From positions 82,719-146,718 of the forward strand of contig JBMNKF010000009.1 in the NCBI GenBank assembly GCA_050952065.1: 64,000 nucleotides of DNA, given 5' to 3'. Under the pieces are notes generated by a model that saw only the letters and a program-made list of their open reading frames with translations, was not told the origin of the DNA and did no database searches. This DNA comes from JAXGZG01 sp050952065 (GTDB lineage Bacteria; Bacillota; Sulfobacillia; Fermentithermobacillales; Fermentithermobacillaceae). The stretch's first letter is position 1. The number at the start of each line of letters is the position of its first letter. The position numbers and the translations under genes are program-made. Shown one piece after another: positions 8,939-18,643 of this stretch.

Positions 8939-9571
8939 TCACAGAGTAATGCCCGAACCTTCAGCCGCGGCCTCAAGAGCGGGCCACGAAGATGTGGCAG
9001 ACTGACGGTATTCGGCCAATCGCCCACGAGCGGTCTCCACGAACTCCGAGTCCTTGATGGATCCCAAGTTGATCTCGGCATTCATTACTGCGCCTCTCAG
9101 GGCAGCGTCGATAAGCAGACTTCCCACGGCCACATCGGTGATGGCGTTTGGGTTACCGAACAGAAGCAGGTCTGGCAGAAGCTCAAAGCATCTGACACAC
9201 CTTTCTGCAATCTCCAAAGGCGCCGCCGTTGCTGCCTTGAAAGCGTCTTGCATGGCGTTTCTTCTAAGCGCCTTTTCTTCAGAGGTGGTTCTAGGCATCT
9301 TCAGGGCCCTTTCTACGGCCCGGTACGCTTCCTCATCTTTCCTGGCGAGTTCCCCGAACTCGTCGCACAGAGAGGAGGCGGCAACGCGAATCTCCTCGAG
9401 TCGTTCCCGACCTTCCGTAAACCGGGGAAGACTCAAGGTCACTCCGGCAACCATCTGATAAAGTGCACATCCTATGGATGCCGACACGGCCGCTGCAGCG
9501 CCGCCCCCCGGGGCGCCTGTTGGCGCGCGAAGATCATCAATAAAACCTTCCAGATTGAATCTGCCACTCAT
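8939..9571 (-). CDS. Formimidoyltetrahydrofolate cyclodeaminase (FTCD_C family)
   Basis: The 210-residue helical protein belongs to the cyclodeaminase/cyclohydrolase family. It converts 5-formimino-tetrahydrofolate to 5,10-methenyl-tetrahydrofolate and ammonia. The conserved N-terminal APTGAPGGGAAAA segment and the late FGNPNAITDVAVGSLL and AEINLGSI segments are present. Length matches free-standing bacterial versions. It starts nine bases after the glutamate formimidoyltransferase stop, so the two halves of vertebrate FTCD are separate but co-transcribed genes here. The alternative, methenyl-THF cyclohydrolase FchA, belongs to the same family; the neighbour favours the cyclodeaminase. Confidence 0.9.
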   Translation of the reverse strand: MSGRFNLEGFIDDLRAPTGAPGGGAAAAVSASIGCALYQMVAGVTLSLPRFTEGRERLEEIRVAASSLCDEFGELARKDEEAYRAVERALKMPRTTSEEKALRRNAMQDAFKAATAAPLEIAERCVRCFELLPDLLLFGNPNAITDVAVGSLLIDAALRGAVMNAEINLGSIKDSEFVETARGRLAEYRQSATSSWPALEAAAEGSGITL

Positions 9572-9580
9572 GATTGGCTT

Positions 9581-10486
9581 TCACTCCCTGTCAAAATCGA
9601 TGAGATCCAGTATTTGCCGCCTGGAGAAAGAATCCGCTTTCATGCGGGATATGGCTACATCCAAGATGGCGTCTAGAGGAACTAACCCGATGATCTCCGA
9701 GTCTCGTATGCTTGTGCCTCTTGCGGCGGCTTCCTCTTCGATCTGGCGCAAGACACGGTCTATTGACGTGGTCTTGTAGTCCAAGAGGTTCATCGTCACT
9801 TGGGCAAGACCTGTCTCCTCAATAAGGATGCCTTTAGCCTGCACTGATGGAAGGCCCCCTGACGATTCACGTATGGCCTTGGCGATGGCTCTGGCCACCT
9901 TGACGTTGCCGGTGTTCAGATTGACGTTATAGGCCAAGAGTGGAGGTCGAGCCCCCACCGCCGTTGCCCCCGCCCTGGGGTGAAGGTGGTCGGGACCGAA
10001 GTCGGGTTTTCGCGAGGGGTCCGCTTGGATGGCTTCCTTCAGACCCTCGTACTCGCCCTTCCTCATGTTTGGCAACTTTATGCGGTCTTCTGATTTGGCC
10101 GCTTTGGCATAGAGGTAGACGGGTATGCCCAACTCTTCTCCGATGCGTTTGCCCACTCGTTCTGCCATACACACGCATTCCTCGATAGTAATGTCTCTAA
10201 TCGGGACGAACGGAATGACGTCAGTGGCTCCTATCCGTGGATGTTCGCCTTTGTGTTTTTCCATATCGATCAGATCGGCAGCCACGCTCGTCGCTCTGAA
10301 GGCTGCTTCCTCCACTTTTTCGGGGAATCCCGCGAAAGTGACAACCGATCTATTGTGGCTTTGGTCTGATGAGACGTCCAGGACTTTGCAGCCCGCATCG
10401 GATATGCTTTGGACAATTCTATCGATGACTTCGGGGTTTCTGCCTTCGCTGAAATTGGGGACGCATTCAACGATGCCTTGGCGCAT
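9581..10486 (-). CDS. ftcD: Glutamate formimidoyltransferase
   Basis: The 301-residue enzyme transfers the formimino group of N-formimino-L-glutamate (from histidine breakdown) to tetrahydrofolate. It shows VECVPNFSEGRN at the N-terminus and the substrate-binding HPRIGATDVIPFVPI segment near residue 80. The ATG at 10486 has AAAGGAG before it; the frame extends 14 codons further upstream without a site. The cyclodeaminase gene follows nine bases downstream. No histidase or urocanase gene is in the window, so the pair may also serve purine fermentation, where formiminoglycine uses related enzymes. Confidence 0.92.
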   Translation of the reverse strand: MRQGIVECVPNFSEGRNPEVIDRIVQSISDAGCKVLDVSSDQSHNRSVVTFAGFPEKVEEAAFRATSVAADLIDMEKHKGEHPRIGATDVIPFVPIRDITIEECVCMAERVGKRIGEELGIPVYLYAKAAKSEDRIKLPNMRKGEYEGLKEAIQADPSRKPDFGPDHLHPRAGATAVGARPPLLAYNVNLNTGNVKVARAIAKAIRESSGGLPSVQAKGILIEETGLAQVTMNLLDYKTTSIDRVLRQIEEEAAARGTSIRDSEIIGLVPLDAILDVAISRMKADSFSRRQILDLIDFDRE

Positions 10487-10559
10487 AGGAGTGACTCCTT
10501 TCCGGGTGTTATCGGGATTATGATACACCGGAACCCGTTTGCCGTCTCATGGCATCCTA

Positions 10560-10662
10560 CAGGCGACTACAATCGGCATCCGAGACTGTATCGTACAAGT
10601 CGGGCCGCTCTTCCGGGCCGACTGCAATCTAGTCGCGAGCTGATTGCGCTGACTGCGCCAAC
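10560..10662. repeat. Word-biased spacer (GACT / CGACT / GGGCCG words)
   Basis: The spacer between the divergent ftcD and M20 genes repeats GCGACTAC, GAGACTG, AAGTCGGGCCG, CGGGCCGACTGC, AGTCGCG and CTGACTGC in either orientation. No gene is present. Promoters for both directions must be in or near it. Confidence 0.4.
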
Positions 10663-10734
10663 AGGAGGGGGATTTCTGCTCGGCGAGAGCGAATGCTGAA
10701 CGTGGATGTGTTTTCAAGAGCGGGAGGGAGTCTG

Positions 10735-12152
10735 GTGAGAGACTGCATTGAAAAATGGGTCGAAGAGAATAAGGATTCTCTTACGGCCATGTCAGATGAG
10801 ATCTGGGCTTACGCAGAGTTGGGGTTGGTTGAACACAGGTCGGCCAAAGCCCAAATGGACTATTTGAGTGATCAAGGGTTTTCTGTAGCATCGGGCACCG
10901 GGGGCATGGATACAGCCTTTGTTGCTTCGTGGGGACAGGGAGGGCCCGTCCTAGGTTTTCTTGGGGAGTATGATGCGCTCCCTATGGTGTCTAACAAACC
11001 TGTCCCAGTTCATGACCCTATAGTGGAAGGCGGGACCGGCCACGGGTGCGGACACAATCTTCTGGGCGTCGGGGCATTAGGCGCCGCTTGTGCCCTGAAG
11101 TCCCTGATGCAGAAGCGTAGCATCCCCGGGGTCATCCGATACTATGGGTGTCCTGCTGAAGAGAGTTCCTTTGGGAAAACGTGGATGGCGCGGGATGGTG
11201 TGTTTGACGATGTCGATGTCGTCTTGACTTGGCACCCAGGAAACACCAATAGCGTCAGAAACTCCAGCAGTCTTGCGGATCTCGTGTACAAGTTCGACTT
11301 CTACGGCAAGACCGCTCATGCGGCGGGGGATCCTTGGAACGGCAGGAGCGCTTTGGATGCGGTTGAGCTCATGAACTCCGGGGTGGAGCGCATGCGAGAG
11401 CATATGAGGCCCGATAGCAGAATCCACTATGTGATCAGCTATGGGGCGGAGCGCCCAACGTGGTGCCAGATCGCGCTCAGAACTTCTTCGACATTCGCGC
11501 AGGAGACCTAGACGAACTCAAGAACATGTACGATTGGGTTTTGGACATCGCTCGCGGGGCAGCGCTCATGACACAGACGAGGTTCGAGCCAAGGTTTTTG
11601 GGTGCGGCTGCTAACACTATCCCCAATCCTTTCATCACCCAGGTACTCCACCAGGTGATGACCGAGTTGGGGGCTCCAGAATGGAATGGGGAAGAACTGG
11701 AGTTTGCTTCAAAGATGCAGTCTCAGTTTCCCTCCAGCGCTCTGCAGGCGACCTTGTCAAAGCTTGGAGAGAACGCTTCGCTCATGAGTCAGACTACCCT
11801 TTGCGACGCAGTCATGCCCTACGAAGACAAGATCGAACCTGGAATGGGCTCAACCGACGTGGGCGACGTATCGTGGATAACTCCAACGGGGCAGTTTTCT
11901 ACGACTTGCTGGCCTCTAGGTGTCCCCGGACACAGCTGGGCAGTGGCTTCCAGTTCAGGCATGAGCATAGGACACAAGGGTATGCTGTACGCTGCCAAAA
12001 TTTTGGGGTTGGCAGGAGCCCGTTTCCTAACTGAGCCGGATCTGGTGGAAGGCGCCAAGGCCGAATGGGAAAAGCAGCTTCGGGGGAAGAAGTATGTCAC
12101 TCCTATCCCGGAGAGCATTATGAAGCCGCCTATCCCGTTTGAGACGATCTGA
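10735..12152 (+). pseudogene. M20 family amidohydrolase (AbgB / p-aminobenzoyl-glutamate hydrolase-like), one frameshift
   Basis: Two frames together give a full AbgB-like metallopeptidase. The first (to about 11450) holds the zinc ligands in GGTGHGCGHNLLG and the catalytic region GCPAEESSFGK. The second (ending 12152) starts at APNVVPDRAQNFFDIRAGD, which directly continues the family alignment. One missing base in GGGGCGGA near 11449 explains the break. I place the start at the GTG at 10735, where GGGAGGGAG lies just upstream and the protein begins as homologues do; an ATG at 10693 has no site. The enzyme would cleave aminoacyl or p-aminobenzoyl-glutamate amides. It may be intact if the shift is a sequence error. 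Confidence 0.85.
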
Positions 12153-12214
12153 GACTCTTGAGCCGGTCTTGAGATAGTCTTCGGCGAAAGACAGTTCTTG
12201 ACGAAGCAGGCCGT

Positions 12215-14008
12215 TCAGGTCTTTAGACCGACGAGGAGGTAGAACTGGACCTGTTCGATGGTTGTTCCTTCTCCCTCGTTCGGGCGGGTTTGGCCCCACA
12301 TCTCGGTTATGATCAGCTTTATGCGGAGGTGTGGGGTATCTGCTTTCAAGACCATATCTTCGGCAGCGAACGTGGCCGATTTCTGGTATTCGTCATACAC
12401 AGGTTCCAGACCACTAACATATTCTGATAGAGACGCTTCCCATTCGACCTTGTCGTCCAAGACCACGGTAGCCGTTTGTCGATCTCGGTTGTATTTTGCC
12501 GAGATATTGCCTTGGACAAGAGAGGTCACGGGGTCTTCGTCATATCTGGGTTCCGTGTAGTCGAAGAGGCACTGGTATTCATCGACATTCAGTGCTCGGT
12601 TATCCGCTGCGTACCTCAGATAATAGGCCGGCTCGAAGGGCGCCTCGCCGTATGCGAATCCGAACACCTCAGGAAAGTCTGCCATAGTAAAGCCTTGCGG
12701 GATGAACCTTACGTCGGACAAATCATGATTGCGATCGAAGTAGAACAGAACTTCGGCGATTTCGCGTTTATCGGATTCGTTAACAGGTTGGGTTGTAGGT
12801 TCGATTCTTTCTCCAGAGAGCATACCGTACTTATTCAACAGGGACTCCAACCGGTTATTCTGGCTCCACATAGAGACCTTGAAACTGCTCCAAGGCCCGA
12901 ATACTGACAGGAGGACAACCATGGCCAAAGATGCCGGGAGAATCAGTCTTTTCCGATCCTTCGCAACCATCAAGTATACCATGGATGCCAGAACCCAGAG
13001 TCCCAGGACAAGGACGTAATAGCGGTTCTCGGTGATTCCGTAGTGTTTGATCCGGATCCCCACTGAAGCGAACATCATCAGAAGCAAAGGTGTGACGGCC
13101 TTTGGAAGGACGCTTGAATACCCATGAGCCCATCTATTGTCTTGACTCAAGGGCCACAGGAAGTACAGGAGCGCTGTGTTGACTAAAGCGTACCAAAGGA
13201 CCAGATGAGCAACCAAGCCAACGGGCCATTGCCTGGTGATGAGTATCTTGGCAAAGTATACGTACAGGATCGCGGTGTATGCAGCCAGCAAGGGTGTGAC
13301 TACAAACAAAATGAGGTTTTTCAGTACCTTAGAGTAGTCTTGGGGATCTCCATCAACCGTTCCTTCGGGAATCCCGGCCATGAACAGAAAGGGACCCATA
13401 ACTCCCGCGATTGTCAACCAGAGACGCTGGTAAGCCCTTGGTCCAATGGTGAGGGAAAACAGAGATGAGATTGTAAGCAGGATGGCCGAGAGTCCAAGGA
13501 ACATCACTGCTGAGAATAGGACAGACACTACTGTGTGGGAGAACAGCTTGACTATGTACATTTCGAGGCTGCCCTGTTTACGGAAGTGGGGAATGACGAA
13601 AAACATGAGGGCCAAGAAGAGGCATATGGCTATGTGACGGCTGACCGGAACTAGAGTGAAGTCGGGCAGCAATGCATGAGTCGCCCAAGCAACCAGAAAC
13701 GCCGTCAAAAGAGCCGCCAGATTGGCTCCCACCTGGGAGTCCGCCCATCCTGAGGTATGACGCTCTTTTCGCTCCCAGAACAGGAGCGTGCACCAGGAAG
13801 CCAGTATAGCAGGGACAAGAGCCGATGCGAGCCTTATACGGTTAAGTCGCAAGTCTGTGCCGGGGTCACCGTAACCGTACAATCCCACGTCTAAGATGAG
13901 CATTGAGGTGATAGTCAAAGCCACCGTCAAGGCTACGGGTACCCAAAACCGCTCAAGAGTAGGTCCGGCAGCGCTCAAGATTCGAACCACCGAGCTTCGG
14001 AGTCCCAT
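12215..14008 (-). CDS. DUF4153-like multi-pass membrane protein
   Basis: The 597-residue protein has about 11-12 predicted membrane segments in its first 390 residues. A soluble C-terminal part of about 200 residues follows, rich in acidic and aromatic residues. The GITENRYYVLVLGLW segment is characteristic of DUF4153 proteins as I know them. Function is unknown. I chose the ATG at 14008, with GGAG eight bases upstream, over the first in-frame start 24 bases earlier. The gene converges on the M20 gene with a 62-base gap. A permease or sensor role cannot be distinguished. Confidence 0.75.
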   Translation of the reverse strand: MGLRSSVVRILSAAGPTLERFWVPVALTVALTITSMLILDVGLYGYGDPGTDLRLNRIRLASALVPAILASWCTLLFWERKERHTSGWADSQVGANLAALLTAFLVAWATHALLPDFTLVPVSRHIAICLFLALMFFVIPHFRKQGSLEMYIVKLFSHTVVSVLFSAVMFLGLSAILLTISSLFSLTIGPRAYQRLWLTIAGVMGPFLFMAGIPEGTVDGDPQDYSKVLKNLILFVVTPLLAAYTAILYVYFAKILITRQWPVGLVAHLVLWYALVNTALLYFLWPLSQDNRWAHGYSSVLPKAVTPLLLMMFASVGIRIKHYGITENRYYVLVLGLWVLASMVYLMVAKDRKRLILPASLAMVVLLSVFGPWSSFKVSMWSQNNRLESLLNKYGMLSGERIEPTTQPVNESDKREIAEVLFYFDRNHDLSDVRFIPQGFTMADFPEVFGFAYGEAPFEPAYYLRYAADNRALNVDEYQCLFDYTEPRYDEDPVTSLVQGNISAKYNRDRQTATVVLDDKVEWEASLSEYVSGLEPVYDEYQKSATFAAEDMVLKADTPHLRIKLIITEMWGQTRPNEGEGTTIEQVQFYLLVGLKT

Positions 14009-14302
14009 ATCAGTCACTCCAATCGAGGGCACCGTTTAGGGTCATGTACTTTCCTTTGAGGGACGTGTCTTGCCGTCCCCGAGTTCCTCACTGTTTTCAC
14101 GTAATCCCTTATACCCTAGAAGCCTTTCGTAGACCTCCTGCTCAGAAGAGACTGCTTCGTCGCCATACGGTATTACTCCTTTGGAGCGGCTGCAGGAGTG
14201 GCGAGATTAAACGTCGTATTCTAGTTGTATTCCAATTGTGGCTCGATCGCACTTGGCAGTTGAACAGACACGAGTTGAATATGCGACGAGGAGAGAAAAC
14301 GC
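14009..14302. other. Spacer between divergent DUF4153 and larA-type genes
   Basis: About 290 bases with no supported gene. The sequence shortly before the racemase gene is AT-richer (GTATTCTAGTTGTATTCC), but I could not choose a -35/-10 pair. Confidence 0.35.
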
Positions 14303-15571
14303 TTGGTGGAGATCCTAGTCCTGAAATATGGGCAGTCGACCATGTCCGTAAGGATTCCCCGCCGGAGCCTTTTTGGCGTTTTGCGGCCCGCCGAACCAGA
14401 TATGCCTAAAGATGAGCGCGGAGAAATCGAAAGGGCCCTGAACGAACCAATCGGAAGTGATCGAATCCAAGACATCGCCCGGCCCGGGGCGAGGGTCACA
14501 ATAATGGTTAGTGATGCAACGAGGCCGGCACCTTCCCACAAGATGCTTCCTCCCCTCTTACAGAGGCTAAGAGACGCCGGAATAGATGACGGGGACATCA
14601 CCATAGTGTTTGGAATGGGCATCCACAGGGCTATGATCCAGGACGAGAAGCGCACACTAGTCGGTCCAGAGGTCTATGCCCGGTACAAGTGCGTTGAAAG
14701 CACTCACAGCGGAGAGTACGTATACCTTGGGACCACATCCAGGGGTACCCCGGTTGAAGTATGTCCCGAGGTTCACTCCAGTGACATCCTCATATGTACG
14801 GGAAATATCGAGTACCATTACTTTGCGGGGTATTCGGGAGGTTCGAAAGCAGTTCTTCCAGGTGCCTGCAGCCGGCGCACTGTGGAGGCGAATCACTCCA
14901 TGCAGTTCCTTCCAGGCGCGGAACTGGGATCCTATGAAGACAACCCGGTCCGCCAAGATATTGAAGAAGCCGGCAGGATTATCGGCGTGGATTTCATACT
15001 CAACGTCGTGTTGGACGAGAAAAAGCGCATAGTCAAGGCTGTTGCGGGCGACCCTGTAGCCGCATTCCAGGCTGGACGTCGCGTTGCAGATCAGGTCTAC
15101 GGCGTCCCCATAGAGCGTCAGGCCGACATTGTACTTGCCTCTGCCGGGGGGCGCCCCAAGGATTTGAACCTGTATCAGGCCCAGAAAGCTTTGACAAATG
15201 CCGCTAGGGCTGTGCGAGAAGGCGGCGTGGTGATACTTGTGGCTGAGTGTCCTGAAGGGCTGGGAGAGAAAGGTTTTCAGGAATATATGACCACATACCC
15301 ACCTGCCGAGATAATTCGACGGATTAGTGACAAGTTCGTCCTGGGTGCCCACAAAGCTGCGGCGGTGGCCAGAGTTCTCATGCGTACCAGGGTCTTCTTG
15401 GTTTCGTCCATAGCGCCTGACTTAGTAGCTTCTTGCGGGATGACGCCGTTTCAGTGTGCCCAAGAGGGCTTCTCCGCCGCCTATGGACAGTGGGGGTGTG
15501 ACCAAGGGAGCCGAGACGCGTCTGTATTGGTTATGCCCTATGCTGGCTCTACGGTGCCTAGGCCTATCTAG
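14303..15571 (+). CDS. larA: LarA family nickel-pincer racemase (lactate racemase-like)
   Basis: The 422-residue protein has the LarA signature residues. These are an Asp/Arg pair in SDATRPAPS, a His in GMGIHR, and YHYFAGYSGGSKAVLPG, which holds the His and the Lys that attaches the nickel-pincer nucleotide, followed by the ANHSM His. LarA-family enzymes racemise or epimerise 2-hydroxyacids, so lactate is only one option. The start is a TTG at 14303 (or GTG at 14306), with GAGGAGAG upstream. None of the cofactor genes larB, larC or larE is in the window. The next gene, 79 bases downstream, is a PLP enzyme acting on beta-hydroxy amino acids, followed by a carrier in the opposite direction. Confidence 0.85.
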   Translation: MVEILVLKYGQSTMSVRIPRRSLFGVLRPAEPDMPKDERGEIERALNEPIGSDRIQDIARPGARVTIMVSDATRPAPSHKMLPPLLQRLRDAGIDDGDITIVFGMGIHRAMIQDEKRTLVGPEVYARYKCVESTHSGEYVYLGTTSRGTPVEVCPEVHSSDILICTGNIEYHYFAGYSGGSKAVLPGACSRRTVEANHSMQFLPGAELGSYEDNPVRQDIEEAGRIIGVDFILNVVLDEKKRIVKAVAGDPVAAFQAGRRVADQVYGVPIERQADIVLASAGGRPKDLNLYQAQKALTNAARAVREGGVVILVAECPEGLGEKGFQEYMTTYPPAEIIRRISDKFVLGAHKAAAVARVLMRTRVFLVSSIAPDLVASCGMTPFQCAQEGFSAAYGQWGCDQGSRDASVLVMPYAGSTVPRPI

Positions 15572-15649
15572 AACCTGGAGAAGCGAGAGATTTTAGAGAG
15601 TCACATGTGTCCAGCAACTCAGGCATGCAGGCATCTGGAGGTGCGAGCG

Positions 15650-16918
15650 ATGGCCGAAGGATACTCTGATATTCCCAGTGATAGTCCCAACCGCGTAGTG
15701 GGGCAACCCTTCCAGAAACTAGAGACTCCTGCCCTAATGGTGGATCTTGACATTATGGAAGGGAATATTGACAAGATGATGGCGTTTCTCAGACAGTGCG
15801 GCGCAGGGGTTGGGATACGGCCCCACGCCAAGACCCATAAGACTCCTCAAGTTGCCAAAGCCCAGATGGAGAGGGGCGCTTTGGGGATCTGCTGCGCTAA
15901 AGTGGGCGAGGCCGAGGCAATGGCTGCGGGCGGGCTGTCCGATATTCTGATAGCCAACCAGATTGTGGGCGACCGCAAGATCGCGAGACTCGTTGCATTG
16001 TCAAAGACAATTGACCTTAAGGTTGCAGTGGACAGCGAGAGGAATCTTCGGGACATTTCCCGAGAATCTCAAAGGCAAGGCGGTAGGGTGGGGATCGTCG
16101 TTGAGGTTGACGTCGGTATGAAGCGCGGTGGAGTGAGGACTATCGACGATGCAGTTACCCTAGCTTCCCTTGCCGATACTCTGCCGGGAGTATGGTACGG
16201 GGGAGTTATGGGCTATGAGGGATTCGCCGTTTTCACCCACGATTTCGAGGCCAGAAAGGCTGAAGCGGACAAAGCCTACGACATTTTGCTATCCTTTCGA
16301 GATGCCATCGAACGTAGAGCGGGGCTCGATTCGGGCATCGTGAGCGCGGCCGGATCGGGCACCTATATGTTCGCTGCTAAACGGAAAGGGCTTACCGACA
16401 TCGAGGCCGGTTCTTATGTTTTCATGGATGTGAGATACGGGAGTACGCCTGGGGTTGACTTCAACCATTCCCTTGCAGTGCTTTCGACTATCTCAAGCCA
16501 TCCTGAACCAGACCTATACATATGCGATGCAGGATTGAAGTCCATGAGTAAGGAGTTCGGAATGGTCTCCACACTGCCGTCGTATGGCCTCCAAGTGACC
16601 AACATGTCCGAAGAGCACATAAGCCTGAGGCCGATGCCGATGAGGTGTGAGTGCTTCGCGAGTCCTGCAGCATCGACTGATTCTGGAGCCTCTAGGCGCT
16701 CTGTGGATCCTCCAGGCTCTGCGGAATTGCCAGGTCTCGAGGTCCTAGACAGGAAATATGGTCTGCCCGCGGGGCAACGTTTAGATGTAGGAGACAAGAT
16801 TCTTCTCATACCCAGCCACTGCTGCACCACAGTGAATCTCCACGACTTCATCTACGCAGTGAGAGATGGCAGGGTACAGGAAGTGTGGAGAGTAAACGGC
16901 AGGGGCAGGTTTACGTAG
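15650..16918 (+). CDS. D-threonine aldolase / D-serine dehydratase-like PLP enzyme (alanine racemase fold)
   Basis: The 422-residue protein has an alanine-racemase-type N-terminal barrel, with the PLP lysine in RPHAKTHKTP, and the C-terminal metal-binding motif PSHCCTTVNLHD (His and Cys ligands). These are hallmarks of D-threonine aldolase and Dsd1-type D-serine dehydratase. The start is the ATG at 15650, with GGAGG about nine bases before it. A Ser/Ala/Pro-rich stretch (about residues 335-365, SPAASTDSGASRR and onward) interrupts the C-terminal domain and looks like a low-complexity insertion. The gene follows larA and converges on the MatC-like carrier. Metabolism of D-hydroxyamino acids is an inference. 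Confidence 0.85.
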   Translation: MAEGYSDIPSDSPNRVVGQPFQKLETPALMVDLDIMEGNIDKMMAFLRQCGAGVGIRPHAKTHKTPQVAKAQMERGALGICCAKVGEAEAMAAGGLSDILIANQIVGDRKIARLVALSKTIDLKVAVDSERNLRDISRESQRQGGRVGIVVEVDVGMKRGGVRTIDDAVTLASLADTLPGVWYGGVMGYEGFAVFTHDFEARKAEADKAYDILLSFRDAIERRAGLDSGIVSAAGSGTYMFAAKRKGLTDIEAGSYVFMDVRYGSTPGVDFNHSLAVLSTISSHPEPDLYICDAGLKSMSKEFGMVSTLPSYGLQVTNMSEEHISLRPMPMRCECFASPAASTDSGASRRSVDPPGSAELPGLEVLDRKYGLPAGQRLDVGDKILLIPSHCCTTVNLHDFIYAVRDGRVQEVWRVNGRGRFT

Positions 16919-16931
16919 ACCTGGGGAAATA

Positions 16932-18257
16932 TCAGGAAACTAGCCTTGCTACGAAATCGTATAGCCCCAGACCTCCGAGAACCGACACGAACAAGACTCC
17001 TATCGCCGACACAAGAAACATCTTGACGAATAGCTTCTGTTGTTCTCCTCCCGGCTTCTTGGATTGTCCCATATACGCTGCCAAGGCCAGGGCTCCTCCG
17101 GTGGAGAGTGGACTCGATGCAGCAGCGTGGGCCGAATTCGTGATCGCCGAGACCAGCGTCAGAGGTTCGATGCCTCCGCCCACGGAAGAGATGATTTTGG
17201 GTACAGTCGGTATGAGAGTGGGCAGAACCACTCCTGACGTGGAACTGAACCACGACATGACGCCTGCGGTTAGCCCTGTGAACAGGGGGCACGTCGATTT
17301 GTTCATGAAGCGGGCCAGGAACGAACCCAGGAGCTCAATAGAACCTAGCTCAATTCCCACTTCCATGAGGACTCCCACCCCGGTCACCAGCAGAAGTGTC
17401 CCCCACGGTACACCTGCTATTGCCTGTCTCTCGTCGGCAACACCTGCTAACGTCAGCATGAAGGATACCAGAAACGAGGCAAGCCCTACGTTGACTTTGA
17501 GTAACAGCGCGCCCAGGACCATGCATGTGATGCCCGCTAGGGTTGTCTTCTGCGCCGGGCTGAACTTAGGCAATGCCTCAGGTGATGCCTCAACCAATAC
17601 GTCTTCTCTTGTGCTGTCATGACTCAGGTCACATTTCACGCTGCTCGGGGGCCTCACGCGTAGGCGGTGTCCGCCTAGGGCGAAGTACAGGACGGATGCC
17701 CAGATAGTCAGCACAACGTACGAGTTCACGAGATACGGGAGCTCGATACCTGTAAACCCTATCTGGGCTGATAGGGCGAGGCCGATGATTCCCGTAGGGG
17801 CTAGCGGAGATACCCCGGCCCCGCATGCTCCCAGGACACCCATAGGAGCCAAGAGAAGCGGCGACATTTCCAACTCTGCTGCCAGGGCCATGGAAAAGGG
17901 CATCATCAGAGCCATCACCGGAATCGATCCCGGTCCTATGACGGACAAAAACGAGGACAGCAGAAATACCACGATAGGCAGCAGGTAGACTCTCTTTCCG
18001 GTTAGGTTGACCACCTTTCTGGCGAACAATTCCAGAGTCCCGTTTACCTGGGCTATGCTGAACAAATAAGTGACTCCAAGCAACATGACGAACAGGGAGG
18101 AGTTGAAGCCTTCAATGATTTGGGCATCTGACAACCCTCCAGCGCGGCCGACTATGAAAGCAAGCCCCATCGCCACCAAGCCGGTGTTCATTTTTCTCAC
18201 AAACCCCAGCAGGATGGCCAAGAAGAGACATATCAGGGGACCCAGTCTAGCCATCAT
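16932..18257 (-). CDS. MatC-like / SLC13-type anion carrier (ion transporter superfamily)
   Basis: The 441-residue protein is hydrophobic, with about 11-12 membrane segments in two repeats. The first has the FNSSLFVMLLGVTYLFSIAQ segment and the second LLLVTGVGVLMEVG, a pattern found in the MatC N-terminal family of dicarboxylate carriers. It would move a di- or monocarboxylate across the cytoplasmic membrane. The start is an ATG pair at 18257 after a G-rich site. It converges with the D-threonine-aldolase-like gene, leaving only 13 bases between stops. Substrate is not determined. Confidence 0.8.
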   Translation of the reverse strand: MMARLGPLICLFLAILLGFVRKMNTGLVAMGLAFIVGRAGGLSDAQIIEGFNSSLFVMLLGVTYLFSIAQVNGTLELFARKVVNLTGKRVYLLPIVVFLLSSFLSVIGPGSIPVMALMMPFSMALAAELEMSPLLLAPMGVLGACGAGVSPLAPTGIIGLALSAQIGFTGIELPYLVNSYVVLTIWASVLYFALGGHRLRVRPPSSVKCDLSHDSTREDVLVEASPEALPKFSPAQKTTLAGITCMVLGALLLKVNVGLASFLVSFMLTLAGVADERQAIAGVPWGTLLLVTGVGVLMEVGIELGSIELLGSFLARFMNKSTCPLFTGLTAGVMSWFSSTSGVVLPTLIPTVPKIISSVGGGIEPLTLVSAITNSAHAAASSPLSTGGALALAAYMGQSKKPGGEQQKLFVKMFLVSAIGVLFVSVLGGLGLYDFVARLVS

Positions 18258-18513
18258 GGCGGTTCGCCCCCTATCCTACATATCCAGTGTACCGCGACCA
18301 TCGCTCCACTCCACAGTCTAACAGTTTATCTGATGTTTCGGTTCATGCCTGATTAGGGATTGTCTCATCCGTCTCACTTTCCGTTGGACGACATGTTTAC
18401 GTCAGAGACTGGAGCGCGATTCGTGTCTCATATGGACCTTGACTCTTACGGAGAAGTGGGCAAGATTGATCCACGAGGGGACCCAGCGCTACTGCCTTGG
18501 GATCTGCAACCAA

Positions 18514-18541
18514 TTGCATTCGCTAGGCCCAGTAGTATAAT
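18514..18541 (+). promoter_or_regulatory. Predicted sigma-A promoter for the MATE gene
   Basis: TTGCAT at 18514-18519 and a perfect TATAAT at 18536-18541 are separated by 16 bases, about 100 bases before the MATE start. It is the best candidate in the 386-base spacer 18258-18643, which otherwise holds no gene. Confidence 0.5.
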
Positions 18542-18643
18542 GTCTCCATATGCGAAACATATTGAGGCAACACCAAAAAGCATCCTATCAGGATACTCTT
18601 CTTTGATGGTGCTCCTTCGACTAGGCAAAGGTGGTTGTACTCT

